Of a DNA stretch of 64,000 bases, positions 1 to 7,496 are shown in pieces. Both the position numbers and the translations under genes were made by a program. This DNA is from Providencia stuartii (lineage in GTDB: Bacteria > Pseudomonadota > Gammaproteobacteria > Enterobacterales > Enterobacteriaceae), in the NCBI RefSeq assembly GCF_029277985.1, contig NZ_CP119547.1:124001-188000 (forward strand), written 5' to 3'. The notes beneath the pieces were generated by a model. It did no database searches and was not told where the DNA came from. It was given only the letters and a program-made list of their open reading frames with translations. Position 1 is the first letter of the stretch; every line of letters starts with the position of its first letter.

Positions 1-254
1 CTTCCGCCGTTGTCATAATCGGTTATGGCATCGCATTTTATTTTCTTTCTCTGGTTCTGAAATCCATCCCTGTCGGTGTTGCTTATGCAGTCTGGTCGGG
101 ACTCGGCGTCGTCATAATTACAGCCATTGCCTGGTTGCTTCATGGGCAAAAGCTTGATGCGTGGGGCTTTGTAGGTATGGGGCTCATAATTGCTGCCTTT
201 TTGCTCGCCCGATCCCCATCGTGGAAGTCGCTGCGGAGGCCGACGCCATGGTGA
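1..254 (+). CDS. qacEdelta1: Partial QacEdelta1 multidrug efflux protein (3' part)
   Basis: The reading frame is open from the window edge (codons in phase with position 3) and stops at 252-254. It encodes the hydrophobic C-terminal part of a small multidrug resistance (SMR) membrane transporter, with recognisable segments such as [12 protein letters not shown] and [14 protein letters not shown]. The tail after [11 protein letters not shown] is the aberrant end typical of the deleted qacEdelta1 form found in class 1 integron 3'-conserved segments. Its stop overlaps the sul1 start by 7 bases. The N-terminus lies outside the window. The intact protein exports quaternary ammonium compounds; the delta1 form is regarded as weakly active. 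Confidence 0.93.
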   Translation, partial: SAVVIIGYGIAFYFLSLVLKSIPVGVAYAVWSGLGVVIITAIAWLLHGQKLDAWGFVGMGLIIAAFLLARSPSWKSLRRPTPW

Positions 255-1087
255 CGGTGTTCGGCATTCTGAATCTCACCGAGGACTCCTTCTTCGATGA
301 GAGCCGGCGGCTAGACCCCGCCGGCGCTGTCACCGCGGCGATCGAAATGCTGCGAGTCGGATCAGACGTCGTGGATGTCGGACCGGCCGCCAGCCATCCG
401 GACGCGAGGCCTGTATCGCCGGCCGATGAGATCAGACGTATTGCGCCGCTCTTAGACGCCCTGTCCGATCAGATGCACCGTGTTTCAATCGACAGCTTCC
501 AACCGGAAACCCAGCGCTATGCGCTCAAGCGCGGCGTGGGCTACCTGAACGATATCCAAGGATTTCCTGACCCTGCGCTCTATCCCGATATTGCTGAGGC
601 GGACTGCAGGCTGGTGGTTATGCACTCAGCGCAGCGGGATGGCATCGCCACCCGCACCGGTCACCTTCGACCCGAAGACGCGCTCGACGAGATTGTGCGG
701 TTCTTCGAGGCGCGGGTTTCCGCCTTGCGACGGAGCGGGGTCGCTGCCGACCGGCTCATCCTCGATCCGGGGATGGGATTTTTCTTGAGCCCCGCACCGG
801 AAACATCGCTGCACGTGCTGTCGAACCTTCAAAAGCTGAAGTCGGCGTTGGGGCTTCCGCTATTGGTCTCGGTGTCGCGGAAATCCTTCTTGGGCGCCAC
901 CGTTGGCCTTCCTGTAAAGGATCTGGGTCCAGCGAGCCTTGCGGCGGAACTTCACGCGATCGGCAATGGCGCTGACTACGTCCGCACCCACGCGCCTGGA
1001 GATCTGCGAAGCGCAATCACCTTCTCGGAAACCCTCGCGAAATTTCGCAGTCGCGACGCCAGAGACCGAGGGTTAGATCATGCCTAG
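248..1087 (+). CDS. sul1: Sulfonamide-insensitive dihydropteroate synthase Sul1
   Basis: The 279-residue protein starts at ATG 248 ([15 protein letters not shown]) and matches the usual Sul1 length. An upstream in-frame extension is only qacEdelta1 sequence in another frame. Sul1 replaces the chromosomal folate enzyme that condenses pterin pyrophosphate with p-aminobenzoate and does not bind sulfonamides. Visible DHPS motifs are the NLTEDSFFD loop near residue 9, DVGPAAS near 48, the LILDPGMGF strand near 175 and the SRKSFLG loop near 214. The gene is the hallmark of the 3'-conserved segment. Only 23 further bases of that segment follow the stop before ISCR1 begins. Confidence 0.98.
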   Translation: MVTVFGILNLTEDSFFDESRRLDPAGAVTAAIEMLRVGSDVVDVGPAASHPDARPVSPADEIRRIAPLLDALSDQMHRVSIDSFQPETQRYALKRGVGYLNDIQGFPDPALYPDIAEADCRLVVMHSAQRDGIATRTGHLRPEDALDEIVRFFEARVSALRRSGVAADRLILDPGMGFFLSPAPETSLHVLSNLQKLKSALGLPLLVSVSRKSFLGATVGLPVKDLGPASLAAELHAIGNGADYVRTHAPGDLRSAITFSETLAKFRSRDARDRGLDHA

Positions 1088-1278
1088 CATTCACCTTCCG
1101 GCCGCCCGCTAAATATCTCCTTTTGGGTTGTTAATAAAACATCCAATAAGTTGACTGTGCGTGAAAAAGAAAGTTTTGTGTGATGGCGTTGAAGATCGCA
1201 CCGTTAAGCTCTTATGTGGGATGGTGCAGAGCTCGACGACTACCGATAAAACGCAACCGCCGCAAACAGACAAGAAAA

Positions 1279-1304
1279 AGCCCCAACTGATAACAGTTGG
1301 GGCT
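1279..1304 (-). terminator. Rho-independent terminator-like hairpin in ISCR1
   Basis: An 11-bp perfect stem (AGCCCCAACTG / CAGTTGGGGCT) with a 4-base loop is preceded on the plus strand by an A-rich run (GACAAGAAAAAG). Read on the minus strand the hairpin is therefore followed by a T-run. It would stop transcription leaving ISCR1 towards sul1. Confidence 0.65.
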
Positions 1305-1455
1305 TCAGTATTGTGATTGGTGGAGCAATAGCACCCTGAACCCAAAACCTTCTCGCTCAACCGGTAGTGGCTGATAACAACTCGTGAGGGCTATTGCGGG
1401 TTAAGCATTTAGCGATGTCTAGGGCCAGACTGGACGTCTGAACGCAAGCCGCTGA

Positions 1456-1475
1456 TACTGTACATAACCACAGTA
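1456..1475 (+). promoter_or_regulatory. LexA-like SOS box upstream of the ISCR1 transposase gene
   Basis: The sequence TACTGTACATAACCACAGTA has the complete TACTG-N10-CAGTA arrangement of the E. coli LexA operator and sits 16 bases before the rcr1 start. It lies inside a larger dyad (GCTGATACTG at 1451-1460, CAGTATCAGC at 1471-1480). The match is seen directly; LexA binding is inferred. Confidence 0.6.
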
Positions 1476-1491
1476 TCAGCGGAGGATACCC

Positions 1492-3033
1492 ATGTCGCTG
1501 GCAAGGAACGCCACGGCGAGTCAATCGCCCACTCAAACAAACGGTTACGAACGCCACCAACCCGACCAGACGCTGCTCTACCAGCTGGTTGAGCAGCACT
1601 ACCCAGCCTTCAAAGCCTCACTCGAAGCCCAAGGTCAACACCTGCCTCGCTACATCCAACAAGAATTCAACGACCTCCTCCAATGTGGCCGTCTGGAGTA
1701 TGGTTTCATGCGGGTTCGCTGCGAGGATTGTCATCACGAGCGTCTGGTCGCCTTCAGCTGTAAACGACGCGGCTTTTGCCCTAGCTGCGGTGCCCGCCGG
1801 ATGGCCGAGAGTGCGGCGCTGCTGATAGACGAAGTCTTCCCCAAGGAGCCCATTCGCCAGTGGGTGCTCAGCTTTCCTTTCCAGCTACGCTTTTTGCTGG
1901 CTCGCCATCCCCAGCTGATGGGCCAGGTCTTGAGTATCGTCTATCGTACACTCTCAACTCATCTGATCAAAAAAGCCGGTTACACCAAAGCCTCTGCACA
2001 AACTGGCTCAGTGACTCTTATCCAACGCTTTGGCTCCGCGCTAAATCTCAATGTCCACTACCACATGCTGTTTCTCGATGGTGTCTATGCCGAAGATGAC
2101 TATGGCAAGCAACGCTTCCATCGTGTCAAGGCACCCACTTACGATGAGCTGAATACGCTCGCTCACACCCTCAGCCATCGCATCGCTCGCTGCATGGAAA
2201 AGCGTGGGATTTTGGAGCGTGATGCCGAGAATACGTGGTTGACACTGGAAGAGGGCGAAGACGATACGCTGACTCAATTACATGGTGCTTCGGTTACGTA
2301 TCGCATTGCCGTCGGCCCCCAGCAAGGGCGCAAAGTCTTCACCCTGCAAACCTTGCCAGGGCGTGAGGATAAAGCCGACTCAAGCAGTCGAGTAGCCAAC
2401 CATGCTGGTTTCTCGCTACACGCCGGTGTGATGGCCGAAGCGCATCAGCGGGATAAGCTTGAGCGCTTGTGTCGCTACATTAGTCGGCCAGCGGTTTCAG
2501 AAAAACGTCTGGCATTAACCGCCAATGGGCAGGTGCGTTACGAGCTCAAAACTCCGTACCGCAATGGCACCACCCATGTGATCTTCGAGCCGCTGGACTT
2601 CATCGCCAAACTCGCTGCGTTGGTACCTAAGCCGCGAGTCAACCTCACACGCTTCCACGGCGTCTTTGCACCGAACAGCAAACACCGAGTTCAAGTAACA
2701 CCCGCCAAGCGGGGCAAGAAGCCCGACAAATCGGAAGGTCTCGATACTAACTGGCGTGACAAGAGTCCTGCAGAGCGCCACCGCGCCATGACCTGGATGC
2801 AACGCCTCAAGCGAGTCTTCAATATTGATATTGAAGTCTGCGAACACTGCGGCGGTCACGTCAAAGTGATTGCCAGCATCGAAGATCCGAAGGTCATTGA
2901 GCAGATTCTCAAGCATCTGAAACAGAAAACAGCCAAGGCGAATGCCGCCAAGCAGCGTGAGCTGCCACCAGAACGAGCGCCGCCACTGACTCCCAGCCTG
3001 TTCGATCCATCACAGAGTCGTCTCTTTGACTGA
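1492..3033 (+). CDS. rcr1: ISCR1 transposase (ORF513)
   Basis: This is the 513-residue IS91-family transposase of ISCR1. The start ATG 1492 follows a good GGAGG ribosome site at 1481-1485. An N-terminal zinc-binding part (CEDCHHERLVAFSCKRRGFCPSCGARR, about residues 78-104) precedes the HUH region (LNLNVHYHMLFLDGVY near residue 183). The C-terminal Y2-type catalytic part contains CRYISRPA and FHGVF, and a last Cys pair ECEHCGGH lies near residue 447. It would nick at oriIS and drive rolling-circle movement. The same protein layout is seen in the ISCR27-like copy at 27669-29198. Confidence 0.96.
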   Translation: MSLARNATASQSPTQTNGYERHQPDQTLLYQLVEQHYPAFKASLEAQGQHLPRYIQQEFNDLLQCGRLEYGFMRVRCEDCHHERLVAFSCKRRGFCPSCGARRMAESAALLIDEVFPKEPIRQWVLSFPFQLRFLLARHPQLMGQVLSIVYRTLSTHLIKKAGYTKASAQTGSVTLIQRFGSALNLNVHYHMLFLDGVYAEDDYGKQRFHRVKAPTYDELNTLAHTLSHRIARCMEKRGILERDAENTWLTLEEGEDDTLTQLHGASVTYRIAVGPQQGRKVFTLQTLPGREDKADSSSRVANHAGFSLHAGVMAEAHQRDKLERLCRYISRPAVSEKRLALTANGQVRYELKTPYRNGTTHVIFEPLDFIAKLAALVPKPRVNLTRFHGVFAPNSKHRVQVTPAKRGKKPDKSEGLDTNWRDKSPAERHRAMTWMQRLKRVFNIDIEVCEHCGGHVKVIASIEDPKVIEQILKHLKQKTAKANAAKQRELPPERAPPLTPSLFDPSQSRLFD

Positions 3034-3238
3034 CGACCCCAAATCCAACACTGCTCAACACTGCCAACTTTTAAACGGGGCGGTGGGGCAGTTTGTATCT
3101 CTCGAGCTATCAGGCTAGAGATTTTACCGCCAAATCGAACCTTATTAGAGCGGTTTAGGCTGGACCGGCAGTTAAAATTGGGGCTTGAGCGGTAAACGAG
3201 TGAGGGAATTTCAGGTAAGATACTTCGGATGAGGAGCA

Positions 3239-3266
3239 AAAAGGTGGTTTATACTTCCTATACCCA
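3239..3266 (+). other. Putative oriIS of ISCR1
   Basis: About 200 bases after the rcr1 stop, an AAAGGTGGTTTATACTTC block runs into CTATACCC and then abruptly into phage-like coding sequence. The CTTCCTATACCC core and the preceding AAAGG-GGTT motif recur at the end of the second ISCR element (29429-29455). This supports assignment as the replication-origin end. Confidence 0.7.
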
Positions 3267-3799
3267 GTAGTGTTCCCCTGTCGGTTTGGTTGGGGTCGAT
3301 GCCCCACTTTGGGCGCGGCGTTGGGCGCCGCAAGATGAAAGCTCTGTGTGAAGGCTTGGATATTAAGACCTTGGATGATTTCAATGCCATCACCGAAGAG
3401 CAGATCGTTAGCGTCGACAAATTCAGCTACAAAACTGCCGCAAAAGTGCTTGCAGGTATGGCTGAACATGCCGAGCTATTCAACAAGATTCAATCAATCA
3501 TCGGGTTCAAACAGCAGGTCACTTCGGGGGATCGTTTTACCGGTGAGAAGATCGTGATCACCGGTTTTCGTGACGCGGCCTTGGAGAAGCTGATTGAAGC
3601 TGAGGGTGGTGAAGTGCAATCATCAGTCTCGTCGAAGACCACCATGGTGATCGCGGCATCCACTTCCGGATCTTCCGGCAAATTGAAGAAAGTGCACGAT
3701 CTCAACAACAGCGGAAAGGCAAATATCAAACTGATTGATCTGGCCACCTTCCGTAAGCAATATCTGGAACAACCAGCATCGACTGGTTTGGAGTTTTAA
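3266..3799 (+). pseudogene. Phage-type NAD-dependent DNA ligase, C-terminal fragment with BRCT domain
   Basis: The frame is open straight from the ISCR1 end and reads SMPHFGRGVGRRKMKAL and onward. It encodes a helix-hairpin-helix-like part (about the first 70 residues) and then a BRCT domain (EKIVITGFRD...AEGGEVQSSVSSKTTMVIA). This resembles the small subunit or C-terminus of NAD-dependent DNA ligases of large phages. The N-terminal catalytic part was lost when ISCR1 joined here, so the gene should be inactive. An internal TTG at 3290 could start a fragment. Its stop TAA shares a base with the dfrA10 start, as in tightly packed phage operons. Confidence 0.7.
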
Positions 3800-4368
3800 T
3801 GAGTCACCCACAACTTGAGCTAATAGTCGCTGTGGATTCTAAGTTGGGATTCGGGAAAGGCGGCAAGATTCCATGGAAATGCAAAGAAGACATGGCGCGA
3901 TTTACGCGGATTTCTAAAGAGATCCGCGTGTGCGTTATGGGGAAACACACGTATACTGACATGCGTGACATGCAGTTAGAAAAGGATGGCGCCGAGGAGC
4001 GAATCAAGGAGAAAGGAATTCTCCCCGAACGCGAATCGTTCGTGATCTCCTCGACGTTAAAACAAGAAGATGTCATAGGCGCTACTGTCGTTCCTGATCT
4101 TCGTGCTGTGATCAACCTGTATGAGAATACCGATCAACGCATTGCTGTCATTGGTGGGGAGAAGTTGTACATTCAAGCTCTTTCATCAGCAACGAAACTG
4201 CACATGACCATAATTCCAAGAGAGTTCGACTGTGATCGATTTATTCCTGTTGATCCGATCCAGAACAATTTTCACATTGATTCCAGTGCCAGCGAGACTG
4301 TGGAGGCAACCGTTGATGAGACTCAAGAGCGCATTCACTTTGCTACTTACGTGCGTAACAATCAGTAA
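3799..4368 (+). CDS. dfrA10: Trimethoprim-resistant dihydrofolate reductase DfrA10
   Basis: The 189-residue protein has the DHFR fold: an N-terminal LIVAVDSKLGFGKGGKIPW with the substrate-loop Trp, RVCVMGKHTY near residue 50, and IAVIGGEKLY near residue 113. It is longer and more divergent than the cassette-borne DfrA proteins, matches DfrA10 as found next to ISCR1, and has no attC. The start ATG overlaps the stop of the preceding ligase fragment (TAATG), which points to a phage operon as the source rather than a cassette. It confers trimethoprim resistance by replacing the sensitive host enzyme. Confidence 0.9.
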   Translation: MSHPQLELIVAVDSKLGFGKGGKIPWKCKEDMARFTRISKEIRVCVMGKHTYTDMRDMQLEKDGAEERIKEKGILPERESFVISSTLKQEDVIGATVVPDLRAVINLYENTDQRIAVIGGEKLYIQALSSATKLHMTIIPREFDCDRFIPVDPIQNNFHIDSSASETVEATVDETQERIHFATYVRNNQ

Positions 4369-4984
4369 CGCGCTGGCAGTGGAAGAACAAGAACCAGAAA
4401 CGAAGCAGACGGTGTTGGCCGTCTGCTTCGAAACATCATTATTGGCTCGAGAACTGATCGAGAATACCATTCTTGCGGACGACATCCAAAACAATACAGA
4501 AAAGATAGCTTTGCAGTTGTCGGAGCCCCTCCCCCCAACTTATAATGGGATTATTGCTGGGCTAAACAATGCTGTCGCCATGCGTGGGACAGCAAACGTT
4601 GAATCGCCATCAAGAGCATCCACAGATTTACGTGCAGCCGTCATCGGTTTATGGTGTATAAATGACACCATAGCCGCCCTGAATCAGACTGATAATGCAG
4701 TCTTACAGGACGGCGAGTTGCAACAAACACTTGTCGATTATTACAACAACTTATTGGCTGACATCGTTTGTCGTTTTCAGAAGACGGCTGCACTGAACGT
4801 CAGAAGCCGACTGCACTATAGCAGCGGAGGGGTTGGATCCATCAGGCAACGACGGGCTGCTGCCGGCCATCAGCGGACGCAGGGAGGACTTTCCGCAACC
4901 GGCCGTTCGATGCGGCACCGATGGCCTTCGCGCAGGGGTAGTGAATCCGCCAGGATTGACTTGCGCTGCCCTACCTCTCACTAG
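4316..4984 (+). pseudogene. Truncated exported protein of the dfrA10 phage segment, fused to integron sequence
   Basis: An ORF overlapping the end of dfrA10 starts MRLKSAFTLLLTCVTISNALA, a typical signal peptide, followed by an acidic, helix-rich domain of unknown function. Native sequence ends at 4768, where the Tn402-type terminal repeat begins. Translation then runs on into unrelated integron sequence to 4984. I do not recognise the family. Overlapping gene order after ligase and DHFR genes fits a phage or prophage operon. The protein is probably non-functional. Confidence 0.5.
4769..4793 (+). repeat. Tn402-type inverted repeat IRi (outer end of class 1 integron)
   Basis: The 25-base sequence beginning TGTCGTTTTCAGAAGACGG is the intI-side terminal repeat of class 1 integrons. 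It marks the exact junction between the dfrA10 segment and the 5'-conserved segment. The partner end IRt is at 45133-45157. The 5-base flanks of the two ends (TCGTT and TCCAT) differ, so they are not a simple target duplication. Bases 4794-4970 are standard 5'-CS without a gene. Confidence 0.9.
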
Positions 4985-5984
4985 TGAGGGGCGGCAGCGC
5001 ATCAAGCGGTGAGCGCACTCCGGCACCGCCAACTTTCAGCACATGCGTGTAAATCATCGTCGTAGAGACGTCGGAATGGCCGAGCAGATCCTGCACGGTT
5101 CGAATGTCGTAACCGCTGCGGAGCAAGGCCGTCGCGAACGAGTGGCGGAGGGTGTGCGGTGTGGCGGGCTTCGTGATGCCTGCTTGTTCTACGGCACGTT
5201 TGAAGGCGCGCTGAAAGGTCTGGTCATACATGTGATGGCGACGCACGACACCGCTCCGTGGATCGGTCGAATGCGTGTGCTGCGCAAAAACCCAGAACCA
5301 CGGCCAGGAATGCCCGGCGCGCGGATACTTCCGCTCAAGGGCGTCGGGAAGCGCAACGCCGCTGCGGCCCTCGGCCTGGTCCTTCAGCCACCATGCCCGT
5401 GCACGCGACAGCTGCTCGCGCAGGCTGGGTGCCAAGCTCTCGGGTAACATCAAGGCCCGATCCTTGGAGCCCTTGCCCTCCCGCACGATGATCGTGCCGT
5501 GATCGAAATCCAGATCCTTGACCCGCAGTTGCAAACCCTCACTGATCCGCATGCCCGTTCCATACAGAAGCTGGGCGAACAAACGATGCTCGCCTTCCAG
5601 AAAACCGAGGATGCGAACCACTTCATCCGGGGTCAGCACCACCGGCAAGCGCCGCGACGGCCGAGGTCTTCCGATCTCCTGAAGCCAGGGCAGATCCGTG
5701 CACAGCACCTTGCCGTAGAAGAACAGCAAGGCCGCCAATGCCTGACGATGCGTGGAGACCGAAACCTTGCGCTCGTTCGCCAGCCAGGACAGAAATGCCT
5801 CGACTTCGCTGCTGCCCAAGGTTGCCGGGTGACGCACACCGTGGAAACGGATGAAGGCACGAACCCAGTGGACATAAGCCTGTTCGGTTGGTAAGCTGTA
5901 ATGCAAGTAGCGTATGCGCTCACGCAACTGGTCCAGAACCTTGACCGAACGCAGCGGTGGTAACGGCGCAGTGGCGGTTTTCAT
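4971..5984 (-). CDS. intI1: Class 1 integron integrase
   Basis: This full-length 337-residue tyrosine recombinase ([19 protein letters not shown]) inserts and excises gene cassettes at attI1 and attC. Catalytic residues are visible: Arg in [10 protein letters not shown] (R146), PHTLRHSFA (H277, R280), [16 protein letters not shown] (H303 and the Tyr nucleophile near 312), plus the integron-specific insert WPWFWVFAQ. The gene is divergent from the cassettes. The cassette promoter Pc lies inside its coding sequence, and a LexA-type site overlaps its own promoter region at 5996-6013. Confidence 0.98.
   Translation of the reverse strand: MKTATAPLPPLRSVKVLDQLRERIRYLHYSLPTEQAYVHWVRAFIRFHGVRHPATLGSSEVEAFLSWLANERKVSVSTHRQALAALLFFYGKVLCTDLPWLQEIGRPRPSRRLPVVLTPDEVVRILGFLEGEHRLFAQLLYGTGMRISEGLQLRVKDLDFDHGTIIVREGKGSKDRALMLPESLAPSLREQLSRARAWWLKDQAEGRSGVALPDALERKYPRAGHSWPWFWVFAQHTHSTDPRSGVVRRHHMYDQTFQRAFKRAVEQAGITKPATPHTLRHSFATALLRSGYDIRTVQDLLGHSDVSTTMIYTHVLKVGGAGVRSPLDALPPLTSER
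5869..5897 (+). promoter_or_regulatory. Cassette promoter Pc, weak variant PcW
   Basis: The -35 TGGACA (5869-5874) and -10 TAAGCT (5892-5897) are separated by 17 bases inside intI1. This combination is the PcW variant. The secondary promoter P2 is inactive because the GGG insertion that creates its 17-base spacer is absent from the T-run at 6000-6007. Transcription of the array from Pc should be low, while this Pc type goes with an efficient integrase. Confidence 0.88.
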
Positions 5985-5995
5985 GGCTTGTTATG

Positions 5996-6013
5996 ACTGT
6001 TTTTTTGTACAGT
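5996..6013 (-). promoter_or_regulatory. LexA box of intI1
   Basis: ACTGTTTTTTTGTACAGT contains CTG-N10-CAG just upstream of the intI1 start. This is the well-established SOS control site of the class 1 integrase. It couples cassette shuffling to DNA damage. Confidence 0.85.
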
Positions 6014-6058
6014 CTATGCCTCGGGCATCCAAGCAGCAAGCGCGTTACGCCGTGGGTC

Positions 6059-6126
6059 GATGTTTGATGTTATGGAGCAGCAACGATGTTACGCAGCAGG
6101 GCAGTCGCCCTAAAACAAAGTTAACC
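6059..6126 (+). other. attI1: attI1 recombination site
   Basis: The stretch from about 6059 ends in CCTAAAACAAAGTTAACC, with the crossover point in the GTTAACC core (6120-6126). Cassettes follow directly. The 5' limit is approximate. Confidence 0.85.
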
Positions 6127-6139
6127 CAGGATGAGAACC

Positions 6140-6613
6140 TTGAAAGTATCATTGATGGCTGCGAAAGCGAAAAACGGCGTGATTGGTTGCGGTCCAGACA
6201 TACCCTGGTCCGCGAAAGGGGAGCAGCTACTTTTTAAAGCATTGACCTACAATCAGTGGCTTCTGGTGGGTCGCAAGACGTTTGAATCTATGGGCGCACT
6301 CCCCAATAGGAAATACGCGGTCGTTACCCGCTCAGGTTGGACATCAAATGATGACAATGTAGTTGTATTTCAGTCAATCGAAGAGGCCATGGACAGGCTA
6401 GCTGAATTCACCGGTCACGTTATAGTGTCTGGTGGCGGAGAAATTTACCGAGAAACATTACCCATGGCCTCTACGCTCCACTTATCGACGATCGACATCG
6501 AGCCAGAGGGGGATGTTTTCTTCCCGAGTATTCCAAATACCTTCGAAGTTGTTTTTGAGCAACACTTTACTTCAAACATTAACTATTGCTATCAAATTTG
6601 GAAAAAGGGTTAA
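6140..6613 (+). CDS. dfrA14: Trimethoprim-resistant dihydrofolate reductase DfrA14 (first cassette)
   Basis: This 157-residue cassette DHFR has ...[23 protein letters not shown], the [12 protein letters not shown] cofactor site and [11 protein letters not shown] near residue 93. Variable segments such as [10 protein letters not shown] and [13 protein letters not shown] point to DfrA14 rather than DfrA1 or DfrA5. The TTG at 6140 gives the family length; an in-frame ATG at 6131 would add three residues. It provides trimethoprim resistance a second time in this region, independently of dfrA10, and is transcribed from PcW. Confidence 0.88.
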   Translation: MKVSLMAAKAKNGVIGCGPDIPWSAKGEQLLFKALTYNQWLLVGRKTFESMGALPNRKYAVVTRSGWTSNDDNVVVFQSIEEAMDRLAEFTGHVIVSGGGEIYRETLPMASTLHLSTIDIEPEGDVFFPSIPNTFEVVFEQHFTSNINYCYQIWKKG

Positions 6614-6693
6614 CAAAGCTATGCAATCGACGGCAAAAAGCTTCGTTCGCTTCGCGCACTACGCCTTTTCCGCGATTGATAGCGACGTTATGC
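6608..6693 (+). repeat. attC of the dfrA14 cassette
   Basis: The cassette recombination site runs from the GGTTAAC core at the dfrA14 stop to the GTTATGC core at 6687-6693. Partly complementary arms lie between them. Confidence 0.75.
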
Positions 6694-6723
6694 AGCCAAA
6701 TCCCAACAATTAAGGGTCTTAAA

Positions 6724-7176
6724 ATGGTAAAAGATTGGATTCCCATCTCTCATGATAATTACAAGCAGGTGCAAGGACCGTTCTATCATGGAACCAAAGC
6801 CAATTTGGCGATTGGTGACTTGCTAACCACAGGGTTCATCTCTCATTTCGAGGACGGTCGTATTCTTAAGCACATCTACTTTTCAGCCTTGATGGAGCCA
6901 GCAGTTTGGGGAGCTGAACTTGCTATGTCACTGTCTGGCCTCGAGGGTCGCGGCTACATATACATAGTTGAGCCAACAGGACCGTTCGAAGACGATCCGA
7001 ATCTTACGAACAAAAAATTTCCCGGTAATCCAACACAGTCCTATAGAACCTGCGAACCCTTGAGAATTGTTGGCGTTGTTGAAGACTGGGAGGGGCATCC
7101 TGTTGAATTAATAAGGGGAATGTTGGATTCGTTAGAGGACTTAAAGCGCCGTGGTTTACACGTCATTGAAGACTAG
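6724..7176 (+). CDS. arr-2: Rifampin ADP-ribosyltransferase Arr-2
   Basis: The 150-residue protein beginning MVKDWIPISHDNYKQ matches Arr-2 along its length and differs clearly from Arr-3 in the N-terminal third. It transfers ADP-ribose from NAD to a rifamycin hydroxyl group in the cytoplasm. Family elements visible are PFYHGTKANL (NAD-binding His near residue 21), HIYFSALMEPAVWGAELA and the GNPTQSYRT loop. It is the second cassette. An upstream in-frame extension is attC sequence and is not used. Confidence 0.95.
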   Translation: MVKDWIPISHDNYKQVQGPFYHGTKANLAIGDLLTTGFISHFEDGRILKHIYFSALMEPAVWGAELAMSLSGLEGRGYIYIVEPTGPFEDDPNLTNKKFPGNPTQSYRTCEPLRIVGVVEDWEGHPVELIRGMLDSLEDLKRRGLHVIED

Positions 7177-7182
7177 TCCTTT

Positions 7183-7296
7183 GCATAACAAAGCCATCAA
7201 ACCGGACGCCAGAGATTCCGCGCCTGTTGCGCATGGCTTCGCCATTTTATGCGCAATAGGCGCGCCACCCTGTCGCCGTTTATGGCGGCGTTGGGC
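7183..7296 (+). repeat. attC of the arr-2 cassette
   Basis: The site runs from the GCATAAC core after arr-2 to GTTGGGC at 7290-7296 and contains long palindromic arms (GCGCATGG...; TGCGCAATAGGCGC). Confidence 0.75.
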
Positions 7297-7368
7297 GCAC
7301 AATAAGGCTCCTCGCAGAGTTGCTTGAAAGTTGTTACGATTCAAATTCAATCATGAGATAGTCAGCAG

Positions 7369-7398
7369 ATGAGCACTTCCAAGAACGCAGACAAGTAA
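7369..7398 (+). CDS. cmlA leader peptide MSTSKNADK
   Basis: A nine-codon ORF (MSTSKNADK) ends immediately before the attenuator stem-loop. It is the known regulatory leader of cmlA: ribosomes stalled by chloramphenicol in this ORF melt the stem that otherwise masks the cmlA ribosome site. Confidence 0.88.
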   Translation: MSTSKNADK

Positions 7399-7432
7399 GC
7401 CGCAGCAACCTTCATTTTTCGGTTGTTGCGGC
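7399..7432 (+). promoter_or_regulatory. Translational attenuator stem-loop of cmlA
   Basis: Arms GCCGCAGCAACC (7399-7410) and GGTTGTTGCGGC (7421-7432) pair over 12 positions with one G-T pair. The loop is 10 bases. The hairpin directly follows the leader stop codon. Confidence 0.85.
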
Positions 7433-7496
7433 GTTCTCATGAATCCTTTTGCTCTACGGGAGCGCCGCCAAATCCTTTGTTCAAGGAGATGGTTTC

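Larger units (their letters stand above)
1111..3266 (+). mobile_element. ISCR1 (IS91-like rolling-circle element)
   Basis: The element runs from the abrupt end of 3'-conserved sequence about 24 bases after sul1 to the oriIS-like end with CTTCCTATACCC near 3264. It carries one transposase gene of 513 codons. Elements of this class move by rolling-circle replication from oriIS and can carry neighbouring DNA; here the DNA next to oriIS is a phage-derived dfrA10 segment. The stretch 1111-1491 has no gene; it holds a terminator hairpin (1279-1304) and a dyad with a LexA-like box (1453-1480). The left boundary is accurate to a few bases only. Confidence 0.9.

Noticed and set aside
1109..1360. 83-codon minus-strand ORF between sul1 and rcr1
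   Set aside because: It spans the terminator hairpin and has no recognisable domain or ribosome site. The region is the known non-coding start of ISCR1.
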